A stretch of 15,923 nucleotides of DNA. It comes from Belnapia sp. (GTDB taxonomy: Bacteria; Pseudomonadota; Alphaproteobacteria; Acetobacterales; Acetobacteraceae). The translations under genes and the position numbers were made by a program. The notes beneath the pieces are model-generated. The model ran no database searches and was not told the origin of the DNA. It saw only the letters and a program-made list of their open reading frames with translations. This document shows positions 5,469-12,035 of the stretch, piece by piece; the stretch's first letter is position 1, and each line of letters opens with the position of its first letter. The stretch is from NCBI GenBank assembly GCA_028291445.1, contig JAQGIA010000685.1:1-15923 (forward strand). The letters run 5' to 3'.

Positions 5469-8210
5469 TCAACTCCAGACGTAATCCGCAGCGCTGAGCG
5501 CGGTCACGCCGGTCAGGGTGAGCATGGTGACGGCGCCGCCCGTGGTGGTGATTTTCCATAATTCATCGACATGGGTGAGGGCCGCGCCGGGGCCGAAGCC
5601 TTCCAACCTCAGAAGGTCGCCGTTGTTTCCGGCCAAAGCTCTGGTCTGGAAATCGGTGATGATATCGCTGCCATCGCCAAGGCCCATGATGAAAGTGTCC
5701 CGGCCACTCCCGCCGGTCAGGATATCATCGCCGGCGCCACCGTCGATGGTGTTCGGCGCGTCGTTGCCGGTGATGCGATTGGCCGATGCATTGCCGATGC
5801 CGGTGGTCCAGCCATGGCCGGTCAGCACCAAATTCTCGACATTGCCCGGCAGCACGTAACGGCCCAGCCAGGTCCTGACGGTATCGATCCCGCCGCCGGG
5901 CAATTCGACGACACGGTCACTACCGCTGGAGAGGACATAGGTGTCATCGCCGGTACCGCCCGCCATGGTGTCGTTGCCACCATTCGAGGTGTACTGATCG
6001 TTGCCCGCCGTGCCCTTCCACTTCTCCGCGGCCGAGGTGCCGATGAAAATCTGCTTCGCCGTGGCGCTGGCATAGGCGCCGGGATTGAAGATGAAGTCGT
6101 CGGCATGAAGGGTGGCAATGGTGGTGTGCTGCAGCGTCAGCGTCTGGCCGGCCCCCAGCGAGATGATGACATCGCCGCCTTTCTGACTGGTCGCTGCGGC
6201 GATGTCTTCGAAGCTGGACAGCCGGAAGCCCTGTAGCTGGATGACATCGCCGGCCCCCGATCCGGCATGGAAATCGGTGATGGTATCGCTGCCTTCACCG
6301 GCACGCAGGATAAATCTATCGTTGCCCTTTCCGCCTGTCAGCGTGTCATCGCCGGCGCTGCCATCGATCGTATTGGGAGCGTCATTGCCGATGATGCGGT
6401 TGGCCAGCGCATTGCCCGTGCCCGTGGTCCAGTCGGCGCCGGTCAGGCTCAGGTTCTCGACATTGTCGGGCAGCACGTAATGGTTGATCCAGGTCTGGAC
6501 GGTATCCGTCCCACCCTTTGCCAACTCGACCACCCGATCGGTGAGACCGGAAATGATGTAGAAATCGTCGCCAAACCCGCCCTTGATGGTGTCACCTGCA
6601 CCACTCGATGTGTAGATGTCATTGCCCACGGTCCCGACCCAGGATTTGGCCATGGTGCTGGTGGGGGTGGCCGGCACCACGACCGGAACCTGGGCCACGA
6701 CCGGCAGGATGACATTTTCCGCAACCAGGTCGGATCGCTGGGTACCGAGCAGGGTCAGCGACTGGCTGGAGCCAAGCCGGATCAGCAGATCCGCGCCATT
6801 CTGCGTGCTGACGGCCAATACGGCATCGAAGCTGATGAAGCCGAAGCCCTCCAGCCGGATGTAGTCACCGGCTGTCTTGCCGACCTGAAAATCCGCAATC
6901 GTGTCGCTGCCCTCACCGGCGCGGATAATGAAACTGTCCTGGCCGTCGCCGCCGGTCAAGAAGTCGTTGCCGACACCGCCGTCGATGGTGTTCCGTGCAT
7001 CATTGCCGGTAATGCGATTGGCCAGCGCATTACCCGTGCCCGTGGTCCAGCCATGACCGGCCAGCAGCAAGTTCTCGACGTTGCCCGGCAACACGTAGTT
7101 GTTCAGCCAGGTCTTGACGGTATCAATGCCACCGCCCGTCAATTCGACGACCCGATCGGTACTGGCCGAGACGATGTAAATGTCATCGCCGGCGCCACCG
7201 GTCATGGTGTCGCCACCGCCGTTGGAGGTATACTGGTCGTTGCCCGTCGTGCCTTTCCAATTCTCCGCAGCCGCCGTGCCGGTGACCAGATGTTTCGGCG
7301 AGCCGCCGACCGAGGGCACAAGGGTGACCGTATCCTTGCCGCCAGCGCCATTGTCGGTGGCGCCACCGGTGGTGCCGAACAGGCTGCGGAAGGCATCACC
7401 GGCAGCGGGCAGCCCGCCATCTGACAGCTTGCCTTCGAAAGCGGCATCGGAGTTCCAGTAGCTCTGGTAGACGACGTTGTGGCTGTCGAACCATTGCTTG
7501 ACCTTGGCCAGGTAGGGAGCGGCGTTGTCGGTTTCGACGCCCCATTCGGAATAGGCGGTGGGCTTGCCATGCGCGGAAGCGAAATCCTCCAACCAGGCCA
7601 GACCATACTTGCGGGACACCATCGATTCCCAGGCCTCGGCCGGGTTGCTCGAATTCCAGTTGGTATCCCAGTAGAAATCCATGCCGATGATGTCGACGTA
7701 GTCGTCGCCCGGGTAGGCCTTGGCCGGATTCATCGAGCCATAGGATTCGTTGACGTTCCACTCGAAGAGGAAGCGGTCGGATACGCTGCGGAAGGTGTCG
7801 ACGAAGGCGCGGTAGGCGCCGATGAAGTCGGCCTCCTTGCCGGCGGCGGACCAGGGAAACCAGTCGCCGTTGAATTCCCAGCCGGTACGGATATAGATCG
7901 GGCCATCGTCATCGGCGCGGGATGCAGCCAGGGTGCGGGCGACCGACAGGTAATAGGCGTCGTAGTCATGGTCGGCGGCGGCAGCCAGCGTGGCCTTACC
8001 ATCGGCAACGATCAGCGGGACCGACCAGAAAACCTGATCATCGATCTTATTCCAGAGCTTGTTAACCATCCATTGAGCGCTGCTGGTGAAGTCTTGCCAG
8101 GTGGCGCCGCCGACGACGCCATGGACACCATCTGCGTTTCTACCAAGCCAGCTCTCAAAGGCGGTGTACGCAGTGGGATCGTTGCCAACGTAGACGCTCA
8201 ACAGGGTCAT
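5469..8210 (-). CDS. RTX-repeat glycoside hydrolase (GH26-like, beta-mannanase type), probably type I secreted
   Basis: A 913-aa predicted extracellular enzyme. The ATG complementary to 8208-8210 is chosen because GAGG lies nine bases upstream; the frame continues to a TTG at 8315. Residues about 1-280 form a TIM-barrel-like glycosidase domain. IRTGWEFNGDWFPW (Glu112) matches the GH26 acid/base motif, EWNVNE follows, DIIGMDFYWD is a barrel strand, and AYSEWGVE (Glu222) fits the nucleophile strand. Three RTX modules follow (about 315-503, 524-710, 723-913), each with GGxGxD nonapeptide repeats that bind Ca2+, a VLPxNVENLxLxG segment and a second GNDxxNTIDGG repeat block. No N-terminal signal peptide is visible, consistent with a C-terminal type I secretion signal; the protein ends in a hydrophobic ADYVWS. 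The gene is convergent with the ExoA-like gene (25 bp apart), which suggests a role in trimming or releasing exopolysaccharide (inference). GH family is supported, substrate is not. Confidence 0.82.
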   Translation of the reverse strand: MTLLSVYVGNDPTAYTAFESWLGRNADGVHGVVGGATWQDFTSSAQWMVNKLWNKIDDQVFWSVPLIVADGKATLAAAADHDYDAYYLSVARTLAASRADDDGPIYIRTGWEFNGDWFPWSAAGKEADFIGAYRAFVDTFRSVSDRFLFEWNVNESYGSMNPAKAYPGDDYVDIIGMDFYWDTNWNSSNPAEAWESMVSRKYGLAWLEDFASAHGKPTAYSEWGVETDNAAPYLAKVKQWFDSHNVVYQSYWNSDAAFEGKLSDGGLPAAGDAFRSLFGTTGGATDNGAGGKDTVTLVPSVGGSPKHLVTGTAAAENWKGTTGNDQYTSNGGGDTMTGGAGDDIYIVSASTDRVVELTGGGIDTVKTWLNNYVLPGNVENLLLAGHGWTTGTGNALANRITGNDARNTIDGGVGNDFLTGGDGQDSFIIRAGEGSDTIADFQVGKTAGDYIRLEGFGFISFDAVLAVSTQNGADLLIRLGSSQSLTLLGTQRSDLVAENVILPVVAQVPVVVPATPTSTMAKSWVGTVGNDIYTSSGAGDTIKGGFGDDFYIISGLTDRVVELAKGGTDTVQTWINHYVLPDNVENLSLTGADWTTGTGNALANRIIGNDAPNTIDGSAGDDTLTGGKGNDRFILRAGEGSDTITDFHAGSGAGDVIQLQGFRLSSFEDIAAATSQKGGDVIISLGAGQTLTLQHTTIATLHADDFIFNPGAYASATAKQIFIGTSAAEKWKGTAGNDQYTSNGGNDTMAGGTGDDTYVLSSGSDRVVELPGGGIDTVRTWLGRYVLPGNVENLVLTGHGWTTGIGNASANRITGNDAPNTIDGGAGDDILTGGSGRDTFIMGLGDGSDIITDFQTRALAGNNGDLLRLEGFGPGAALTHVDELWKITTTGGAVTMLTLTGVTALSAADYVWS
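5472..6044 (-). repeat. RTX module 3 of the GH26-like protein
   Basis: Third, C-terminal module: EKWKGTAGNDQYTSNGGNDTM, GGTGDD, RVVELPGGGIDTV, YVLPGNVENL, GNASANRITGNDAPNTI, GGAGDDILTGGSGRD and GSDIITDF, running to the protein end. The C-terminal location is where a type I secretion signal is expected. Confidence 0.8.
6081..6641 (-). repeat. RTX module 2 of the GH26-like protein
   Basis: Second module, same order of motifs: GTVGNDIYTSSGAGDTI, GGFGDD, RVVELAKGGTDTV, YVLPDNVENL, GNALANRIIGNDAPNTI, GSAGDDTLTGGKGND and GSDTITDF. It diverges most from the other two and is set off from module 1 by a valine/proline-rich linker (VVAQVPVVVPATPTS). Confidence 0.8.
6702..7268 (-). repeat. RTX module 1 of the GH26-like protein
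   Basis: First of three tandem coding modules of about 190 residues. It opens with ENWKGTTGNDQYTSNGGG, then GGAGDD, RVVELTGGGIDTV, YVLPGNVENL, GNALANRITGNDA, TIDGGVGNDFLTGGDGQD and a GSDTIADF block. It shares long near-identical DNA stretches with module 3. Confidence 0.8.
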
Positions 8211-8220
8211 CACTGAGAAC

Positions 8221-8315
8221 CTCGACGGATGCCGTCCCAATATCGTGTCGAGAGGATAATAGACACTTAACGTGAGGAGGCCAGGGTAATTTCTACCTTT
8301 GGTTGCATACACCAA
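8221..8315. promoter_or_regulatory. Upstream region of the GH26-like gene with small dyads
   Basis: The region from 8211 to about 8380 carries no gene and is less GC-rich than its surroundings. It holds nested inverted repeats close to the start: CTCGAC (8221-8226) with GTCGAG (8247-8252), enclosing part of GACGG-ATG-CCGTC (8224-8236). Further up lies TTGGT (8299-8303) with ACCAA (8311-8315). These could be regulator sites or mRNA leader hairpins. No clear -35/-10 pair was identified. Confidence 0.25.
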
Positions 8316-8382
8316 ATTTAAGGTCTCGCTGGTCGTATTCTATACGATATAGCAACTATTGAGCGCCGCGCAGTGACGGTCA

Positions 8383-8657
8383 TCAAGTATTGTTCAGCCC
8401 GCAGCTACTCTGATCCGGGTGTTCATCAGAGGCTGCCGGGTTGCCGAACCAGGCTCGATGCAGCATCCGCTGAGCATGAGCCGATGCGCCAATCCTCCGA
8501 ACCCGGCCAGCCTCGGCGAAGAGCTGGATCGTGTCCCAAAGCGCGGCGTAGAAGCGTTGCTCCTGGACGGGCTGGGCCGCCCGGTCGTTGGTCACGGCTG
8601 GCAAGCTGACAACGGCAGTATCGCTGAGAGTACCCTGACGCAGATGGCGATCCTCAT
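8383..8657 (-). pseudogene. Possible frameshifted small lipoprotein gene
   Basis: On the minus strand an ATG (8655-8657) sits five bases after a GGAG ribosome-binding site. It opens a 21-aa peptide starting MRIAICVRVL and ending LPLSACQP, a good lipoprotein signal with LSAC lipobox, then hits TGA at 8592-8594. A second open frame overlaps there and continues from about 8604 to 8383 (TNDRAAQPVQEQRFYAALWD, then a helical IQLFAEAGRV) with the G/C-rich third positions of real genes here. A single-base indel near 8590-8604 would join the two into a lipoprotein of about 90 residues. It could be a decayed gene, a sequencing error, or chance. I do not recognise the mature part. The rest of 8211-8784 shows no gene. 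Confidence 0.35.
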
Positions 8658-8784
8658 GCGCGCTCCATCGCAGGGGCGGGGCAGCAGGCTGTTGCCGCCG
8701 TGCCGCCGCGTGTACCCCTGACCTGATCAGCGTATAGCGCCCACAGGTTGAAGCATGCTTAGGCCGCGCGGCGGCAGGTTTTCC

Positions 8785-10431
8785 TCAGCTCAGCAGCATC
8801 CCCGCATATCCCTGATCCGCAACCGCGTCGCAGCGGGCGCGATAGGCCGGCGCGCCGCCCTGGTACTGCAGGATGCGCCGGATATTATGCCCCTCGACGT
8901 TGGAGTTGATGCCCGTGGCCCAGGAATCGACCTGGGTATAAAGCATCCCCTCGGCCAGTTCCTCGATATGCCGCGACCAATCGGCTTCCGCCTCGGGTGT
9001 CGCTTCGAAGCGGGTGATGCCACGCTGCTGCGCATCGCCCAGCAGCCGGGTCACCCAGTCGACGTTCTGCTCGATGCAGCGCGGGATGTTGCAGCGGGTT
9101 GAGGCATTGTGCGGCCCGACGATGGTCAACAGATTGGGGAAGCCCGCGGACATCAGGCCGAGAAAGGTCTTCGGCCCCGCCGCCCAATGTTCCTTCAGCG
9201 TCTGGCCGCCGGTGCCGCGGAATTCGATGCGGTCGAAGCTGCCGGTAATGGCATCGAAACCGGTCGCATAGATGATCATGTCGAATTCATATTCGGCATC
9301 GCTGGTCCGGATGCCGGCCTCGGTGACCCGCTCGATCGGCGTCGCCCTGGTGTCCACCAGCCGGACATGCGGCAGGTTGTAGGCTTCGAAATAACCGGTT
9401 TCCTGCGGCACGCGGCGGGTGCCGAAGCCATGGCACTTCGGGATCAGCAGCTCCGCCGTGGCGGGGTCCTTCACCCGCTGGCGGATCTTGCGGGCGACGA
9501 AGTCGCTGAACAGCGCATTGGCCTTGGGGTCGGTCAGCACGTCGCGGAAATTCGCCATCCAGATGCCGAAGCCCGGCTCGCTGTACAGCTTCTCCCAGAA
9601 AGCCTCGCGCTCCGCCTCGGTCACCTCGAAGGTGCCGCGCGGGTCGGTGTCGTGGATGTAGCAGCCTGGCGTCCGGCGCAGCAGCTCGAACATCGCGGGG
9701 TAGCCGGCCTTGATCTTGACCTGCTCCGCCTCGGTGATTGCCCGGTTGTGCAGCGGCGTGCACCAATTGGGGGTGCGCTGGAACACCGTGAGCTGGCCGC
9801 AGAGCGGCGCGATGGTCTGGATGATCTGCACGCCGGTGGCTCCGGTGCCGATGACGGCGACGCGCTTGCCGCCGAAATCCACCGGCTCATGCGGCCAACG
9901 GTAGGTGTGGAAGGACTGGCCGCGGAAGCTGTCGAGGCCGGGGATGCGCGGCAGGGTGGCGGCCGACAACGGACCGATGGCGGTGACCAGGAAGCGGGAC
10001 GCCAGGCGCTCGCCGCTTTCCAGCGTGACCTGCCAGCGCCGTGCCTGTTCGTCGAAGGCGGCGGCGGTCACCCGGCTGTCGAATTGGATGTCGCGCCGCA
10101 GGTCGAAGCGGTCGGCGACATGGTTGAGGTAGCGCAGCGTCTCCGGCTGGGGGGCGAAATGCTCCTGCCAGTTCCAGTCGCGCAGCAGTTCCTCCGAGAA
10201 GGAGAAGCCGTAGGTATAACTTTCGGAATCGAAGCGGGCGCCCGGGTAGCGGTTCCAGTACCAGGTGCCGCCCACGTCGCTGCCGGTCTCGATGACCCGG
10301 ACCGAGAGGCCAAGCTCCCGCAGCCGGTAGAGCTGGTACATCCCGGCGATGCCGGCGCCGATGATGATGGCGTCATAGGTGCCGCCGGCGGCGGTGGCGA
10401 AGCTGGCGGCTGCCGTCTGGTCGTCGGGCAT
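8785..10431 (-). CDS. Flavin-containing Baeyer-Villiger-type monooxygenase
   Basis: A 548-aa class B flavoprotein monooxygenase that would use FAD, NADPH and O2 to insert oxygen into a ketone or oxidise a heteroatom. The ATG complementary to 10429-10431 is preferred, with AGGGGAG eight bases upstream; the frame also allows a GTG at 10440 that overlaps no usable ribosome-binding site. Motifs are the N-terminal FAD Rossmann GAGIAG (25-30), GGTWYWNRYPGARFDSES, the BVMO fingerprint FRGQSFHTYRWP (169-180, pattern FxGxxxHTxxWP) and the NADPH Rossmann GTGATG (195-200). The C-terminal segment NVEGHNIRRILQYQGG with a closing GY is usual in cyclohexanone/phenylacetone-type enzymes. Length matches the family. 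The gene is divergent from a molybdenum hydroxylase operon, hinting at a shared catabolic role, but the substrate is unknown. Confidence 0.9.
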   Translation of the reverse strand: MPDDQTAAASFATAAGGTYDAIIIGAGIAGMYQLYRLRELGLSVRVIETGSDVGGTWYWNRYPGARFDSESYTYGFSFSEELLRDWNWQEHFAPQPETLRYLNHVADRFDLRRDIQFDSRVTAAAFDEQARRWQVTLESGERLASRFLVTAIGPLSAATLPRIPGLDSFRGQSFHTYRWPHEPVDFGGKRVAVIGTGATGVQIIQTIAPLCGQLTVFQRTPNWCTPLHNRAITEAEQVKIKAGYPAMFELLRRTPGCYIHDTDPRGTFEVTEAEREAFWEKLYSEPGFGIWMANFRDVLTDPKANALFSDFVARKIRQRVKDPATAELLIPKCHGFGTRRVPQETGYFEAYNLPHVRLVDTRATPIERVTEAGIRTSDAEYEFDMIIYATGFDAITGSFDRIEFRGTGGQTLKEHWAAGPKTFLGLMSAGFPNLLTIVGPHNASTRCNIPRCIEQNVDWVTRLLGDAQQRGITRFEATPEAEADWSRHIEELAEGMLYTQVDSWATGINSNVEGHNIRRILQYQGGAPAYRARCDAVADQGYAGMLLS

Positions 10432-10533
10432 GCGGATCACTCCCCTGGTTTGGCTGCGCCCGGTTCCCGGGCATCGCCGGCATCATCCCCGGGCCGCCGC
10501 CTCGCCGCAATGGCCGGCCCGATCGCCGGCAGG

Positions 10534-10587
10534 AAGGGCCTATGCCGCTGGCTTGTGCCGAAGGGCCTATGCCGCCGGCTTTTGCCG
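10534..10587. repeat. 27-bp tandem direct repeat (two copies)
   Basis: Copies at 10534-10560 and 10561-10587 both begin AAGGGCCTATGCCGC and match at 25 of 27 positions by eye (T/C at position 16, G/T at position 22). They lie in the divergent region between the monooxygenase and the molybdenum hydroxylase operon, about 95-145 bp upstream of the operon's first ATG. Likely uses are regulator binding sites or a slippage product. Confidence 0.7.
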
Positions 10588-10590
10588 GCG
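10573..10590. promoter_or_regulatory. Perfect hairpin at the end of the tandem repeat
   Basis: CGCCGGC and GCCGGCG form a perfect 7-bp stem around a TTTT loop, using the second repeat copy plus three more bases. The first copy has a T in place of a C in the left arm, so only the second copy is fully palindromic. No U-tract follows, so an operator or mRNA leader hairpin is more likely than a terminator. Confidence 0.35.
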
Positions 10591-10679
10591 TAGCCTCACG
10601 TCACCTTGTGCGACAGACCAGGGGCAGTGCCCCAGGCGATGGGACGCACCAACGACCGAGAACGACCACGGGAACGACA

Positions 10680-11549
10680 ATGACAGAAATCCGATACCTT
10701 GCACCGCGAACGCTCGACGAAGCCATTGGCGCCTATGCGGCGGCGAGCGGTGCCGCCCGCATATTGGCCGGCGGCACCGACCTGATGGTGCAGATGCGCT
10801 CCGGTGCGATCCGCCCCGGGCTGATCGTCGACATCAAGAAGATCGCCGAGATGACCAGCATCGAGGAAACCGCCGATGGCGGCTTCCGCATCGGCGCCGC
10901 GGTTTCTGGCGCGGCGCTGGCGGAGCATCCACGCTTCGGCGAGGTCTGGCCCGGCGTGCTGGAGGCGGTGAACCTGATCGGCTCGACCCAGGTGCAGGGT
11001 CGCGCCTCGGCCGGCGGCAATCTGTGCAACGGCTCCCCGGCGGGCGACAGCGTGCCGGCGATGGTCGCGGCTGGCGCCTTGGTTACCGTCCAGGGACCGA
11101 ACGGGCGACGCAGCATGCCGGTGGAAGCGGTGCCGGTCGGGCCGGGCCGGACCAGCCTGGCACCAGGCGAGATCCTGGTCGGCTTCACCCTGCCGCCACG
11201 GCAGCAGGGTTCGGGCGATGCCTATCTGCGCATGATTCCGCGCACCGAGATGGATATCGCCGTGGTCGGCTGCGGCGTCAGCCTGACGCTCGACAACGGG
11301 CTCTGCATCTCGGCGCGGGTCAGCCTCGGGGCGGTCGCGCCGACCGTGCTGCTGGTGGCCGATGCGGCGAAGGCGCTGATCGGCTCGCGGCTCGAGCCGG
11401 CCGCGCTGGAAGCCGCCGCGGCCGCCTGCCGCGCGGCCTGCAAGCCGATCGACGACAAGCGCGGCACCATCGTCTACCGCACCAAGGTCGCCGGGGTGCT
11501 GCTGCAGCGCACCGTCGCCATCGCCGCCGAACGCGCCGGGAGGGGCTGA
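10680..11549 (+). CDS. Molybdenum hydroxylase FAD-binding (medium) subunit, CoxM-like
   Basis: A 289-aa FAD-binding subunit of a xanthine dehydrogenase/CO dehydrogenase-family enzyme. It passes electrons from the 2Fe-2S subunit to an acceptor in the cytoplasm or at the membrane. ILAGGTDLMVQMRSG (residues 28-42) is the first FAD-pyrophosphate motif, and TQVQGRASAGGNLCNGSPAGD (103-123) matches the second (usually TIGGNLA...SPAAD). The C-terminal 180-289 is the CO_deh_flav_C domain. The ATG at 10680 is chosen, preceded by CGGGAACG; the open frame runs upstream to 10542 through unlikely sequence. It is first in a tight three-gene operon, with 3 bp separating it from the iron-sulfur subunit. The gene order M-S-L is that of coxMSL. 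Confidence 0.92.
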   Translation: MTEIRYLAPRTLDEAIGAYAAASGAARILAGGTDLMVQMRSGAIRPGLIVDIKKIAEMTSIEETADGGFRIGAAVSGAALAEHPRFGEVWPGVLEAVNLIGSTQVQGRASAGGNLCNGSPAGDSVPAMVAAGALVTVQGPNGRRSMPVEAVPVGPGRTSLAPGEILVGFTLPPRQQGSGDAYLRMIPRTEMDIAVVGCGVSLTLDNGLCISARVSLGAVAPTVLLVADAAKALIGSRLEPAALEAAAAACRAACKPIDDKRGTIVYRTKVAGVLLQRTVAIAAERAGRG

Positions 11550-11552
11550 ACC

Positions 11553-12035
11553 ATGGCCAAGCTGCATGTATCCACCACCATCAACGGCGAGCCGGTCGAG
11601 TTCCTGTGCGAACCCGGCCAGAGCATGCTCGACGTGCTGCGCGGCCCGCTCGGCCTGACCGGCAGCAAGGAAGGCTGCGCCTCGGGCGATTGCGGCGCTT
11701 GCAGCGTCACCCTGAACGGCCGGCTGGTCTGCGCCTGTCTGATGCTGGCGGCGGAGGCCGAGGGCGCCGAGGTCCAGACCATCGAGGGCATGGCCCGGGG
11801 CGAGGCGCTGCACCCGTTGCAGCAGAAATTCCTGGAACTGGCGGCGCTGCAATGCGGCATCTGCACGCCGGGCGTCCTGGTCGCGGCCCGGTCGCTGCTG
11901 GAGCGGAACATGGATCCGACCGAGACCGAGGTGCGCTTCTGGCTCGCCGGCAACCTGTGCCGCTGCACGGGCTACGACAAGATCGTCCGCGCGGTGCTTG
12001 AGACGGCCGCCGACATGAGGGAGTCCGCGCGATGA
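11553..12035 (+). CDS. Molybdenum hydroxylase 2Fe-2S (small) subunit, CoxS-like
   Basis: A 160-aa protein carrying two [2Fe-2S] clusters that relay electrons from the molybdenum centre to FAD. The plant-ferredoxin-like N-terminal domain has Cys42, Cys47, Cys50 and Cys62 (GCASGDCGAC then CAC). The helical C-terminal domain has Cys101, Cys104 (QCGICTPG), Cys136 and Cys138 (NLCRCTGY). All eight ligands are present at family spacing, and the length is typical. Strong AGGGG ribosome-binding site ahead of the ATG at 11553. The stop overlaps the large-subunit start as ATGA, which indicates translational coupling and a 1:1 assembly. Confidence 0.95.
   Translation: MAKLHVSTTINGEPVEFLCEPGQSMLDVLRGPLGLTGSKEGCASGDCGACSVTLNGRLVCACLMLAAEAEGAEVQTIEGMARGEALHPLQQKFLELAALQCGICTPGVLVAARSLLERNMDPTETEVRFWLAGNLCRCTGYDKIVRAVLETAADMRESAR

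Noticed and set aside
6267..7424. 385-codon plus-strand frame opposite the RTX modules
   Set aside because: Its periodic sequence merely mirrors the RTX repeats on the other strand.
8419..8721. 100-codon plus-strand frame antisense to the possible lipoprotein remnant
   Set aside because: No ribosome-binding site or family resemblance; codon pattern is weaker than the minus-strand frame.
8751..8772. Two 10-bp palindromes (AAGCATGCTT and GCCGCGCGGC) after the monooxygenase stop, considered as a terminator
   Set aside because: They are self-complementary without loops and lack a U-tract, so a hairpin terminator is not convincing.
9109..10593. 494-codon plus-strand frame opposite the monooxygenase
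   Set aside because: Shadow of a gene with complete FAD/NADPH and BVMO motifs.
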